From Exiguobacterium sp. s122 (lineage in GTDB: Bacteria; Bacillota; Bacilli; Exiguobacteriales; Exiguobacteriaceae), in the NCBI RefSeq assembly GCF_018618475.1, contig NZ_JACSMD010000001.1, positions 1,302,001-1,366,000 of the forward strand: DNA of 64,000 bases, given 5' to 3'. Made by a program: the position numbers and the translations under genes. The notes beneath the pieces are model-generated. The model was not told where the DNA came from. It saw only the letters and a program-made list of their open reading frames with translations, and searched no databases. This document shows positions 1-7,206 of this stretch, one piece after another (position 1 is the stretch's first letter; every line of letters starts with the position of its first letter).

Positions 1-571
1 ACCGTGACTGCACCTCTCCGAACACTTCCTCTGTCCCATATGAATACGCGTACTGGTCCCACAATAGTTGTAAGCCGGCACTTGTCCCGATCTCAATCAA
101 TGCCAATGGTTTTCTCGTTTTTTGATGAATGTAGCCAAAAGCGGGATATAAGTATGCACACCTTCGGACTTCGTTCGTCTGAACGCGTTTCGAACTTAAT
201 ATAGACTCGATCTCATTTCGATACGTGAGACAAAACGATTTGAACGACTCAAACGATTCGGTTACGGGATTAGCGTCGCGCACTATACTCGGGTAGTAGT
301 CTTTTAGCGGGTGGTCATACCCTTGCATCAGCAAATAATGGACCGCACTGAACAATAAGTTCGGTACCGGTTGGTCTTCCCTCGCCACGTTACCGATTTC
401 AAGCAGTTCGTCGTCTTGCGAGATGTAAAGTGACAACGATTCATAGAGCGGGCTCGAGTCCCGGCATTCTTTCTCGGCAAACGTCACAAACTTTTGAGAC
501 AGTTTAGATGTCGCCAAATCAAATCCTCTCCTCACACGGGTTTCATGCTTACTACTTCCCGTGTAAGTCAT
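1..571 (-). CDS. DUF2332 domain-containing protein (partial, C-terminus outside window)
   Basis: I translated this frame by hand from the ATG at 571, and it stays open for 190 codons to the left edge. The ATG follows the ribosome binding site AAAGGAGTCTC. The segments NLLFSAVHYLL (about residues 80-90) and EIGTSAGLQLLWDQYAYSYG (about 155-175) match the DUF2332 family. In that family the second segment resembles a nucleotide- or SAM-binding glycine loop. The molecular function of DUF2332 is not known. The C-terminal part lies beyond base 1. The next gene is the permease that ends at 628 on the same strand, and a terminator at 591-620 separates the two. Confidence 0.75.
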   Translation of the reverse strand, partial: MTYTGSSKHETRVRRGFDLATSKLSQKFVTFAEKECRDSSPLYESLSLYISQDDELLEIGNVAREDQPVPNLLFSAVHYLLMQGYDHPLKDYYPSIVRDANPVTESFESFKSFCLTYRNEIESILSSKRVQTNEVRRCAYLYPAFGYIHQKTRKPLALIEIGTSAGLQLLWDQYAYSYGTEEVFGEVQSR

Positions 572-590
572 GAGACTCCTTTTTATCCAT

Positions 591-620
591 ACAAAAAACG
601 GCACCGCATACACGGTACCG
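591..620 (-). terminator. intrinsic terminator of the AzgA-type permease gene
   Basis: On the minus strand an 8-bp stem (CGGTACCG/CGGTGCCG with one G-U pair, loop TGTATG) is followed by six T residues. It lies just after the permease stop codon at 628 and before the DUF2332 start. Confidence 0.8.
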
Positions 621-627
621 CCCGATC

Positions 628-1890
628 TTACAGCCAGACTGGTAAAGAAAAGAAAACGAGGAACAAGACGGTCAAGACACCGACGACCGGACTGAGCGAC
701 CGATAGCCCTTCTTGAACAAGACAATCATCGTATAAGCGATGAAGCCGAGCCCGATCCCATCGACGATGGAATACGTAAACGGAATCATGATGATGACGA
801 GAATCGCCGGGAAGGCATGCTCCCAATTGTCGAGCGGAAGATGCTTCACGTTCTGGAACATCATCATGCCGATGATGATTAACACCGGCGCGATCGCCGT
901 CACTGGGATGATCGCGAACAGCGGCAACAACAAGAGAGAGACGACATAAAGCCCTGACGTGACGAACGAGGCGATGCCGCCCCGGGCCCCGACCGAGATG
1001 CCGGCCGCGACCTCGACCGTCGAGACGGTCGGGCTCGAGCCGAACAGTGCACCGGCCATCGTCGACAGTCCTTGCGCGACGAGCCCTTTCGGTGCGTCCG
1101 CATCCTTATCAATCGCCCGTGTCTGGTTCTGAATCAAGCTGATATTCTCAATCAGCAAGACGAGCGTTAACACGCCGACGGCGACGAGGAAGAGTGGTGA
1201 CATCGATTCGGTGAACGAGACACTTCCGAATACAGTGCCGAACGACTCGAAGAACGGTGTGAGCGCGAACTCACCGGTCCAGTCGAGCGTGCCCATGACG
1301 GCGCTCAAGCCGACGCCGAACGCGATCGTCCAAAGGAAACTGCTCGGTCCCATCTTCAAGAAAAGAAGGATGGCGATAAAGAGCGTCAAGAACGCGACCT
1401 GTACCGGCCGTTCCCCGAGGTCTCCGATGTGAAGCAGAGCCCCACCGCCGCCCGAGACGATCCCCGCCGCCTCGAGGCCAATTAAGATGAGGAACAGGCC
1501 GAGCCCGACCGTCAATCCGTCATGAATGATTGGCGGGAACGCGTTCGCGAGTTTCCTCGCCACCTTCGTCACCGTCAACAGGACGACGAGCGCCCCCGAG
1601 ACGAACGAAACGGCGAGCGCGCCTTGCCAGCTCAGTCCCATCTGCAGGACGAGCGTGTACGTGAACAACGCATTGATGCCCATCCCCGGTAATAGGAGCA
1701 GTGGCAAGTTGAAAAGCCCTGCGATGAACGTTCCGATGATGCTTGTCATAATCGCTCCGACGAGCGCTCCCTCGAATGGGAGTCCGGCTTGTGTCAAGAT
1801 TGCCGCGTGCACGGCCGGGATGTATGCTGTCGCCAGAAAATTCAGCACGCCCCCGTATGTTTCTGTTTTCCATTCTGTTTGTTTTGCCAT
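628..1890 (-). CDS. NCS2 family permease, AzgA-type (purine uptake)
   Basis: This is a polytopic membrane protein of 420 residues, with about 12-14 hydrophobic segments, in the AzgA branch of the NCS2 nucleobase:cation symporters. Family members import hypoxanthine, guanine or adenine; the exact substrate cannot be read from sequence. The signature is the loop GSSPTVSTVEVAAGISVGAR around residue 290, equivalent to the substrate-site loop of AzgA/PbuG proteins. The N-terminal WKTETYGGVLNFLATAYI is also typical. I chose the ATG at 1890 because AAAGGATTG precedes it; the reading frame extends 28 codons further without a ribosome site. A promoter is visible at 1949-1978. The leader holds no purine riboswitch that I can recognise, which is unusual for this transporter type in Bacillota. 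Confidence 0.85.
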   Translation of the reverse strand: MAKQTEWKTETYGGVLNFLATAYIPAVHAAILTQAGLPFEGALVGAIMTSIIGTFIAGLFNLPLLLLPGMGINALFTYTLVLQMGLSWQGALAVSFVSGALVVLLTVTKVARKLANAFPPIIHDGLTVGLGLFLILIGLEAAGIVSGGGGALLHIGDLGERPVQVAFLTLFIAILLFLKMGPSSFLWTIAFGVGLSAVMGTLDWTGEFALTPFFESFGTVFGSVSFTESMSPLFLVAVGVLTLVLLIENISLIQNQTRAIDKDADAPKGLVAQGLSTMAGALFGSSPTVSTVEVAAGISVGARGGIASFVTSGLYVVSLLLLPLFAIIPVTAIAPVLIIIGMMMFQNVKHLPLDNWEHAFPAILVIIMIPFTYSIVDGIGLGFIAYTMIVLFKKGYRSLSPVVGVLTVLFLVFFSLPVWL

Positions 1891-1948
1891 AGGAATCAAT
1901 CCTTTATTGGCACCCTCACCCACCCATGTGGTTATACACACGAGGTTG

Positions 1949-1978
1949 ATTATATCCTGTCTGACTTCTGACATGCAA
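1949..1978 (-). promoter_or_regulatory. sigma-A-type promoter of the AzgA-type permease
   Basis: On the minus strand TTGCAT (1978-1973) is followed by an 18-bp spacer and TATAAT (1954-1949). It lies about 60 bp upstream of the ATG at 1890. Confidence 0.55.
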
Positions 1979-2047
1979 GCGAATGTTGACTCAAATCCAT
2001 CTTTCGACCCAATCGTGAGACCTGCTCCGCCTAAAGCTTCATTTTAT

Positions 2048-2073
2048 AAAATAAGAACAAACGTTCTTATTTT
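2048..2073. promoter_or_regulatory. 26-bp dyad containing a LexA/DinR-like box
   Basis: Perfect 11-bp inverted arms (AAAATAAGAAC and GTTCTTATTTT) flank AAAC. The core GAACAAACGTTC at 2055-2066 fits the Bacillus LexA consensus CGAACRNRYGTTYC at every position except the outermost base on each side. The site lies between the divergent permease and small-toxin transcription units, about 30 bp upstream of the toxin -10 element. A TetR-family operator is the main alternative, because the symmetry extends beyond a LexA box. Confidence 0.5.
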
Positions 2074-2096
2074 TAGCATCTTTTTTGAAGAGAATC

Positions 2097-2105
2097 TGCT
2101 ATAAT
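2097..2105 (+). promoter_or_regulatory. extended -10 promoter of the small toxin transcript
   Basis: TGCTATAAT matches the TGnTATAAT extended -10 element. No good -35 hexamer is visible, as expected for this promoter class. The predicted transcript starts near 2112, giving a leader of about 60 nt before the toxin gene. Confidence 0.55.
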
Positions 2106-2137
2106 GAAGGAGCAGGTTAACGCAGCAATAGTGGGGT

Positions 2138-2163
2138 CAGCCGCCAAGTCCACAATGGAGGAA
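2138..2163 (+). promoter_or_regulatory. leader segment complementary to the mRNA 3' end, overlapping the Shine-Dalgarno
   Basis: AGCCGCC (2139-2145) and CCACAATGG (2150-2158) are exact reverse complements of GGCGGCT (2349-2355) and CCATTGTGG (2342-2350). Pairing them would trap the start of the GGAGGAAGG Shine-Dalgarno in a duplex. Such 5'-3' long-range pairing is a known feature of type I toxin mRNAs. Confidence 0.55.
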
Positions 2164-2176
2164 GGCGGTGGTGCGG

Positions 2177-2299
2177 ATGGAACAGCTATGGACCTGGGTC
2201 GGCGATTACGTAATCCTCCCGATCCTCGCTCCGATTATCGTTCACTTGGTCATTCACCAAACATCCAATCGTGCAACGTCTGAACGCACAAAAAAATGA
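2177..2299 (+). CDS. small membrane toxin-like peptide (type I toxin candidate)
   Basis: This is a 40-residue peptide with one hydrophobic helix (about residues 9-27, including YVILPILAPIIVHLVI) and a basic tail ending in two lysines. Size, topology and charge match type I toxins such as TxpA, BsrG and Fst, which damage the membrane when over-produced. I do not recognise a specific family. The ATG at 2177 is about 13 bases after GGAGGAAGG. In-frame GTG codons at 2168 and 2171 are closer to that site and may be the true start. Its own extended -10 promoter, a terminator at 2388-2420 and a convergent antisense RNA surround it. The leader can pair with the 3' end. A LexA-like box lies upstream and suggests damage-inducible control, which is inference. 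Confidence 0.6.
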   Translation: MEQLWTWVGDYVILPILAPIIVHLVIHQTSNRATSERTKK

Positions 2300-2328
2300 C
2301 CCCCTCGGCGCAATGAGATGGGTCACTT
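2290..2328 (-). terminator. terminator of the antisense RNA
   Basis: On the minus strand AGTGACCC pairs with GGGTCATT and is followed by seven T residues. The unpaired part is long (about 16 nt), so strength is uncertain. Confidence 0.5.
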
Positions 2329-2387
2329 TCTGATTCACTAACCATTGTGGCGGCTGGGACCACTCTTAAAGTGGTAGCCTGTAAGCC

Positions 2388-2420
2388 AGAGGCCGGTGTA
2401 TCGAGCACCGGTCTCTTTCT
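2388..2420 (+). terminator. terminator of the toxin mRNA
   Basis: An 11-bp stem (AGAGGCCGGTG / CACCGGTCTCT, one G-U pair) with loop TATCGAG is followed by TTCT. Confidence 0.6.
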
Positions 2421-2426
2421 ACTTGC

Positions 2427-2455
2427 ATCATACCACATTTGTTCCCGGTTTTCAG
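2427..2455 (-). promoter_or_regulatory. promoter of the antisense RNA
   Basis: On the minus strand TATGAT (2432-2427) is preceded by the extended -10 dinucleotide TG. A weak -35 candidate, CTGAAA, lies 17 bp upstream. Confidence 0.45.
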
Positions 2456-2563
2456 TAACAGAAACACGAAAATGATGAATTTGACGTGGCGACCGACCAC
2501 CCGGATACTGAGTTCCCCCTCCCCCTTTCATCGTCTGCATGCAAAATGAAACACTACATCGAT

Positions 2564-2617
2564 TTTAGATTTCATTTAGACCTTCTTTAAGATTTCTTTA
2601 GAACTGGTTACTACAAT
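2564..2617 (+). promoter_or_regulatory. vanZ-RR-HK promoter with four 11-bp-phased direct repeats
   Basis: TTTAGA-type repeats begin at 2564, 2575, 2586 and 2597, exactly 11 bp apart; the third reads TTTAAGA. They are followed by the -10 element TACAAT at 2612-2617. Tandem repeats with one-helical-turn spacing ending over the -35 region are how OmpR/PhoP-family regulators bind. The OmpR-type regulator encoded 0.6 kb downstream is the obvious candidate ligand. Confidence 0.6.
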
Positions 2618-2648
2618 GAAGACAGTTCAAATTCTTAGGAGGTTTTTT

Positions 2649-3209
2649 ATGTATAATCAAGATTATTCAGTGATGTTCACGATCGAATCAGGGGTCGTGC
2701 TCATCCCGCTCGCGATACTCGGACTAATTACGTTACTCGTCTGGTCGTTTCGGAAGTCACATGTGAAAGCTGCTCAACTTATTTTGCTTCTCACATTCGG
2801 GATATATCTATTAGGTGTCCTCCACTTCGTCTTCTTCCCGATTGATGTCAATTTAGGAAAATACGCGAACCAAGTCCCATGGTGGAGAACGATTAATTTC
2901 ATTCCGATCTTGACCATCGACTTGTACTCGTTCGTCCTAAATGTCGTGATGCTTCTACCGTTCGGTTGTTATCTTCCATTCTTAAAACCGGCGATCACCA
3001 AAAAAGAAGTATTGAAATTAGGATTTCAATTCAGTCTCGTGCTGGAATTGACGCAACTTTTGGTGCGGACGACGTTAGGTAGTGGACGAAGCACGGATGT
3101 AAATGATTTGCTGGCGAATGCGCTCGGCGCCCTCCTCGGATTCTTACTCGTTCGATTCGTCGTCCAATACGCGCCGTTCCGACGCATGTATCAAACGTTC
3201 CAACTCTAA
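2649..3209 (+). CDS. VanZ family protein
   Basis: A 186-residue integral membrane protein with about five hydrophobic segments and the VanZ signature. That signature includes FFPIDVNLG, INFIPILTID and the C-terminal DVNDLLANALGALLG. VanZ of Enterococcus confers low-level teicoplanin tolerance. Stand-alone VanZ-like proteins are widespread and mostly of unknown role, and no vanHAX-like genes are present here. The ATG at 2649 follows AGGAGG at 2637-2642 with ideal spacing. It is the first gene of an operon with the regulator (20 bp downstream) and kinase genes. Confidence 0.85.
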   Translation: MYNQDYSVMFTIESGVVLIPLAILGLITLLVWSFRKSHVKAAQLILLLTFGIYLLGVLHFVFFPIDVNLGKYANQVPWWRTINFIPILTIDLYSFVLNVVMLLPFGCYLPFLKPAITKKEVLKLGFQFSLVLELTQLLVRTTLGSGRSTDVNDLLANALGALLGFLLVRFVVQYAPFRRMYQTFQL

Positions 3210-3229
3210 ATCGCAAGGGAGTTTCAGGC

Positions 3230-3910
3230 ATGACAAAAATCTTGTTAGTGGACGATGACGTCCAAATCGCTGAACTGATCGACGTGTATATAAAGAATGA
3301 CGGATATGAGACGACGATGGCGACCGACGGAAAGATGGCGCTTGCCTTGTTTGACAAAGAGCCATTCGATTTAATTATTTTAGATTGGATGATGCCGCGG
3401 ATGGACGGGCTCGAGTTTTGTAAACAAGTTCGCCAGACGAGTCATGTCCCGATTCTTATGCTCAGCGCCAGAGTGGGTGATTTCGATAAAATCCAGGGAC
3501 TGACGACGGGCGTCGATGACTACATGATCAAACCGTTCAACCCGCTCGAACTGATGGCCCGTATTAAAGCGTTGTTGCGCCGTTCAAACTATAACCGCCC
3601 CGTCGAGTCGTTGTCCGTGCAAGCTGGACCGTTCTTCATTGATCGAGCCCGCCATACCGTCACGATGCAAGATCAGACGATTCGATTGACGGCGCGGGAG
3701 TTTGAGATTTTATACCTATTGGCGAAGCATAAAGGTCGCGTATATAGTTCTGAAGAGATTTTCGAGGCGGTATGGCAAGAGCACGGCGACGGATCGAACC
3801 AGACCGTGATGGTGCATATTAGCAACATCCGCGAGAAATTGCATGCCGTCGTGCCACATGAGGTCATTATTCAGACGGTATGGGGAGTGGGGTATAAAAT
3901 TGAGACATAA
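3230..3910 (+). CDS. OmpR/PhoB-family response regulator
   Basis: A 226-residue two-domain regulator. The receiver domain (about 1-115) has the acidic pair VDDD near residues 7-10, the phospho-acceptor Asp52 in IILDWMMPRMDG and the conserved Lys in MIKPF. The C-terminal winged helix (about 130-226) shows LTAREFEILYLLAKHKGRV and the terminal GVGYKIE. Paired with the overlapping kinase gene it forms a two-component system that probably controls its own operon, through the direct repeats at 2564-2602. The closest functional class by architecture is VanR/PhoP-like. The stimulus is unknown; envelope stress is a guess from the VanZ neighbour. Confidence 0.9.
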   Translation: MTKILLVDDDVQIAELIDVYIKNDGYETTMATDGKMALALFDKEPFDLIILDWMMPRMDGLEFCKQVRQTSHVPILMLSARVGDFDKIQGLTTGVDDYMIKPFNPLELMARIKALLRRSNYNRPVESLSVQAGPFFIDRARHTVTMQDQTIRLTAREFEILYLLAKHKGRVYSSEEIFEAVWQEHGDGSNQTVMVHISNIREKLHAVVPHEVIIQTVWGVGYKIET

Positions 3911-5033
3911 CGTTTGGCGCGTCATCACGTTCATTCCCGTTTGGAAGCGCCTGCTTTATATAGGGATTGCTTTAGGGGTCGCCACATTGAGTGGGGCGCT
4001 CTTATTGCCTGTCGTCTGGTATTATGAAGAATCGTCCCGCTTTGTGGCGAGCCTTCTCATCGTCCTCTCGTATTTCCGAGAAGGTGTATTCGTCGTCTTC
4101 TACAGTCTAATCGTGCTGTGTTGTCTCGTATTGATCTATCAGTATGAGCAAAAACGTTATTTGGAGTTCCATATCCATCGTATGACGTCACTCGTAACAG
4201 CCCTCCATGCAGACCGTGACGCGGTCGCACAGCCGGTCCCGCCTGAGTTAGACGAACTGATGACAACGGTCCGTGCCATCTCGGACAGCGCGGTACAGGC
4301 AGAGCATGACTTGATTCAAGCCGATCGCCTGAAGCATGAGCTCGTCACGAACGTCGCGCACGATTTACGTTCCCCACTCACATCCATCACAGGATATCTT
4401 GACTTGATTCATAGCGACCGCTACCGGGACGAGGTCGAGTTGCGGCATTACATCCAAGTGATCCATGAGAACGCGACCAATTTAAAGGGCTTGATTAACG
4501 ACATCTTTGACTATACGTTCTTGCAAAACGATCGAATCGTCCTTCAAAAGAACGAGGTGCGTCTCGATGAATTGCTCAATCAGCTCATCACACAGTCGAC
4601 GTTACGGCTCTCAGAAGTTGAGATGGAAGCAAGATTTAAATCGGTAGCTGATCAGCCTGTTGTCGAGGGTGACGCGTTGAAGCTCGTACGCGTGTTTGAA
4701 AATATATTCGAGAACGCGATGCGTTACGGTCGAGACGGAAAGTACATCGATACGTTCATCGATGATACGGAGGACACGGTTCTCATCAAAATGACGAACT
4801 ATGGCGAGGAGGCCATCCCCTCACGTGACATCCCCTACGTGTTTGAACGTTTTTTTAGAGTGGAGAAGTCACGGTCGCACTACACTGGCGGATCGGGTCT
4901 CGGTCTTGCCATCGCGAAATCCATCGTAGCGTTGCATGACGGAGAGATTCGTGTGAGTAGTCAACCGGGCGAGACGTCGTTCACTATCATCCTCCCGAAA
5001 AAAGCTTATCCTCCCGTTCAGCAGAAAGCATGA
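3900..5033 (+). CDS. sensor histidine kinase
   Basis: A 377-residue membrane kinase with two N-terminal transmembrane helices (about residues 14-38 and 60-82) around a short extracellular loop. HisKA contains the phospho-acceptor histidine in NVAHDLRSPLTSITGYLDLI, and the HATPase domain shows NIFENAMRY (N box) and GSGLGLAIAKSIVALHDGE (G boxes). I take the TTG at 3900 as the start: it overlaps the regulator stop by 11 bp and follows a GGGG-rich site. An ATG at 3843 would begin 68 bp inside the regulator gene. The short loop suggests sensing within or near the membrane, in line with VanZ as operon partner. Confidence 0.85.
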   Translation: MRHNVWRVITFIPVWKRLLYIGIALGVATLSGALLLPVVWYYEESSRFVASLLIVLSYFREGVFVVFYSLIVLCCLVLIYQYEQKRYLEFHIHRMTSLVTALHADRDAVAQPVPPELDELMTTVRAISDSAVQAEHDLIQADRLKHELVTNVAHDLRSPLTSITGYLDLIHSDRYRDEVELRHYIQVIHENATNLKGLINDIFDYTFLQNDRIVLQKNEVRLDELLNQLITQSTLRLSEVEMEARFKSVADQPVVEGDALKLVRVFENIFENAMRYGRDGKYIDTFIDDTEDTVLIKMTNYGEEAIPSRDIPYVFERFFRVEKSRSHYTGGSGLGLAIAKSIVALHDGEIRVSSQPGETSFTIILPKKAYPPVQQKA

Positions 5034-5052
5034 CACGTGTCATGCTTTTTTT
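5025..5052 (+). terminator. terminator of the vanZ-RR-HK operon
   Basis: AAGCATGACA pairs with TGTCATGCTT and is followed by seven T residues. The kinase stop codon lies inside the stem. Confidence 0.9.
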
Positions 5053-5068
5053 CATTGGATGCACATAT

Positions 5069-5110
5069 AGAAAGAGCGACGGAATCGCATATTGCGATGT
5101 CGTCGCTCTT
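5069..5110 (-). terminator. terminator after ydbT
   Basis: A long hairpin (AAGAGCGACG... / ...GTCGCTCTT with inner GCATATTGC) lies 11 bp beyond the ydbT stop. On the minus strand it is followed by a T-rich tail. Confidence 0.65.
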
Positions 5111-5120
5111 CGGTCAATCG

Positions 5121-6629
5121 TTAGCCTGATGTCTTCATCTCTTTTTCGTTCGGGTAACGTGAGAACCAGTCAAGCATGGCATCTGCTTCTCGTTTCGGGA
5201 TGTCTTCGATCGACTCGATTGACAACAACCCACCGCGCGTCGACAAGACGACGTTACATAGACCGAAACGACGCTGTAACCAGGACTGCGACACGTGAAT
5301 CTGTTCGATGCGGGGTTTGTCCGTCACAAACGAGCGCACGTTGAACGCCCCCGTCCGTAGTTGGATGAACGTTTCGTTCCGCACATAGCGGGTCGTGTAA
5401 TAGCTAAGCACACGCCCACCGACGATGAGTGCCCATAATAATAGGAGCCACCACGCGTATTCACGGAAGAAATAGATGACAATCCCGGTGACGATCACAC
5501 CGAACCAGCTGATGCGCATCAGTTTGATCCCAAGCGAGCGTTTCGGCAAGCGATGGAGCGTATCGGCCCAAGCGAACTGGCTGAAGTGTTCGTTCAGCAC
5601 CGCCATCGCCTTATCCCGTTTGACGAACGGGAGAATCGTCGACGACTCGTCTTTCAATTCGTCCATCGTCCCGGCCGCGACGAGTTCGACACCAATGATG
5701 TTGAACCAGCGCCGGATGAACGTCTCTTTGATGCGAATCGCTTGAATCTTCTCGTACGGGATCTCTTTGGCCGACCGGTTCAGTAAGCCTTTCTCGACCC
5801 GGATGCGGTCGCCCCTTCGTTCGAGGACGAAGTTCCCGTACTTCAGGAAGTTGATCACCGTCCCGATGACGACCGACAAGAGCAAGATGGAGAGAATGAG
5901 CACGCCGATGGCAATCACCGAGGCGCTGATGACCCAGTCCCCGATTTGGTCGAACGTGCCGTCGAGGTTGATGAAGTCGTCGATGTACGTGATGATCGTC
6001 GAGGCAACCGGGAAGATGGCGAACACGGACAGCGACGTGAGCGAGGCAAGCAAAATCTCGCGGGTCGATAGTGTATATAACCGAACGCCCGGCGGTTTCT
6101 CGATCGTTACGGTTTTCTCCGTGACTCCGTCTTCTGATTCGCTCGGCTCGGTCGAGGCGTCAAGCCGTCGACGTCTCGACTGGTCGAGCACATCCTCGAG
6201 CCGTTTCGCCTCACCCGGGAAGACGCCTGCGAGTTTGAACGACGCGTCATCACTGTTCGCATTCGTATCGAACGTCAATTCGACGACGCCGAGCAACCGG
6301 TAAAAGAACGGGCTGTTCGAATGGACGCTCTGAATCTTATAGAGCGGCAGCGACTTCTCTTGCTTCATCCAGTTCCCTTCGATGACGTACATCGTCTTCT
6401 CGTCCAAGGCGTACCGGAAGTTGCGCCAACCGAAAAACTTTTGCAGCAAATCGAACCCGATGAACAGGAGCACGGCGACGCGAAGGATGATTCCAAACGT
6501 CGTCTCCCAGTCGTTGTTTAAGACGAACAAGATGACGATCGGGATGGCGAACGACTTTAACATGTCGACGATGCGTAGGACGAGCACCCGTGTCGGAAGC
6601 CGATGCCACGTGAGCGACGCTTCGGTCAT
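5121..6629 (-). CDS. ydbT: PH domain-containing membrane protein YdbT (three bPH2 domains)
   Basis: A 502-residue protein with hydrophobic helices at the N-terminus, at about residues 190-265 and at about 370-405. They separate three soluble bPH2 (formerly DUF304) domains, recognisable by segments such as RYALDEKTMYVIEGNWMK, FVLERRGDRIRVEKGLLNR and YVRNETFIQLRTGAFN. This is the YdbT architecture. In Bacillus, YdbS/YdbT lie downstream of ydbR-type genes and have been linked to resistance to antimicrobial peptides; the biochemical role is unsettled. It overlaps ydbS by 4 bp (ATGA), so the two are translationally coupled. Confidence 0.88.
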   Translation of the reverse strand: MTEASLTWHRLPTRVLVLRIVDMLKSFAIPIVILFVLNNDWETTFGIILRVAVLLFIGFDLLQKFFGWRNFRYALDEKTMYVIEGNWMKQEKSLPLYKIQSVHSNSPFFYRLLGVVELTFDTNANSDDASFKLAGVFPGEAKRLEDVLDQSRRRRLDASTEPSESEDGVTEKTVTIEKPPGVRLYTLSTREILLASLTSLSVFAIFPVASTIITYIDDFINLDGTFDQIGDWVISASVIAIGVLILSILLLSVVIGTVINFLKYGNFVLERRGDRIRVEKGLLNRSAKEIPYEKIQAIRIKETFIRRWFNIIGVELVAAGTMDELKDESSTILPFVKRDKAMAVLNEHFSQFAWADTLHRLPKRSLGIKLMRISWFGVIVTGIVIYFFREYAWWLLLLWALIVGGRVLSYYTTRYVRNETFIQLRTGAFNVRSFVTDKPRIEQIHVSQSWLQRRFGLCNVVLSTRGGLLSIESIEDIPKREADAMLDWFSRYPNEKEMKTSG

Positions 6630-7132
6630 ACGACATCCTCCTCTTCGATGCGGGCGTAGACGGCGATCTGTTCGCGGAGCGTCTTCGCGAACGATTCTTC
6701 GATGGCGTAAATCTCATGTGAGCCGGCAGCCGTACCGATTGTGATCGTCTGCAGACCGAATTTCCGAAGGAGCGGTCCTTGTTTGGCGTGCACGTATTGT
6801 ACTTTCGTCATCGGGATTAAGACGTCATGTGTCGTGATGATGCCGTGATGAAGTCGAATCTCGAGCGGTTGGACGAGATACGTGAAGCGCTCCTGTTTCC
6901 ACTTTTGGAAGACGATGATGTCGACTAGGCTGTAGATGACCGCAATCGCCAGTAACCCATAAGCGGTGACTTGGAGCCAACCTGGCCAGTCAAACCAGAC
7001 GGCCGCGAATACGAGCGCACCCGTGATGATCAAACCGATCACATAGAAGATGGCACTCGATAAGCGGAACACGGTTCTCGCCTCGACCGGCAATGTACCG
7101 CTGATGGGTGATGCTGTTTCAATCTCTGACAT
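6626..7132 (-). CDS. ydbS: PH domain-containing membrane protein YdbS
   Basis: A 168-residue protein with two transmembrane helices (about 28-48 and 52-74) followed by one bPH2 domain (about 80-160, including RFTYLVQPLEIRLHHGI and IPMTKVQYVHAKQGPLL). It is the conserved partner of YdbT, and its stop overlaps the ydbT start. The ATG at 7132 follows a weak ribosome site (GGGGGAAACACC). The two proteins presumably form one membrane complex. Confidence 0.85.
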   Translation of the reverse strand: MSEIETASPISGTLPVEARTVFRLSSAIFYVIGLIITGALVFAAVWFDWPGWLQVTAYGLLAIAVIYSLVDIIVFQKWKQERFTYLVQPLEIRLHHGIITTHDVLIPMTKVQYVHAKQGPLLRKFGLQTITIGTAAGSHEIYAIEESFAKTLREQIAVYARIEEEDVV

Positions 7133-7206
7133 TGGTGTTTCCCCCTATCCGTTCGGACGTTCGTCCGTCTCTCTCTTTAGTATACGCCGTTTTGTAGAAA
7201 GAAGTT

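Larger units (their letters stand above)
2290..2420 (-). ncRNA. candidate antisense RNA (antitoxin) to the toxin mRNA 3' end
   Basis: A minus-strand transcript of about 130 nt is predicted from a promoter with extended -10 TGGTATGAT (-10 hexamer at 2427-2432; weak -35 CTGAAA 17 bp away). It would end at a terminator at 2290-2328. It would overlap the 3' part of the toxin mRNA convergently, as in txpA/RatA and bsrG/SR4. It also contains a near copy of the toxin leader (AGCCGCCACAATGG), because the 3' region is the reverse complement of that leader. Confidence 0.5.

Noticed and set aside
1891-1948. Possible purine riboswitch in the permease leader
   Set aside because: The short leader has none of the conserved three-way-junction segments of the guanine/adenine aptamer.
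1526-2104. Long plus-strand frame across the permease gene and toxin promoter
   Set aside because: It runs antisense to the permease gene, with no ribosome site and no recognisable domain.
2564-2602. Short CRISPR-like repeat array
   Set aside because: Units are 11 bp with no unique spacers; the pattern fits tandem regulator half-sites.
2649-5033. Vancomycin resistance cluster because of VanZ with a two-component system
   Set aside because: No vanH, vanA or vanX ligase/dipeptidase genes are present; VanZ-like proteins are common outside such clusters.
5026-5110. Two adjacent hairpins as a small RNA gene
   Set aside because: Each hairpin is explained as a terminator of one of the convergent genes, and no promoter lies between them.
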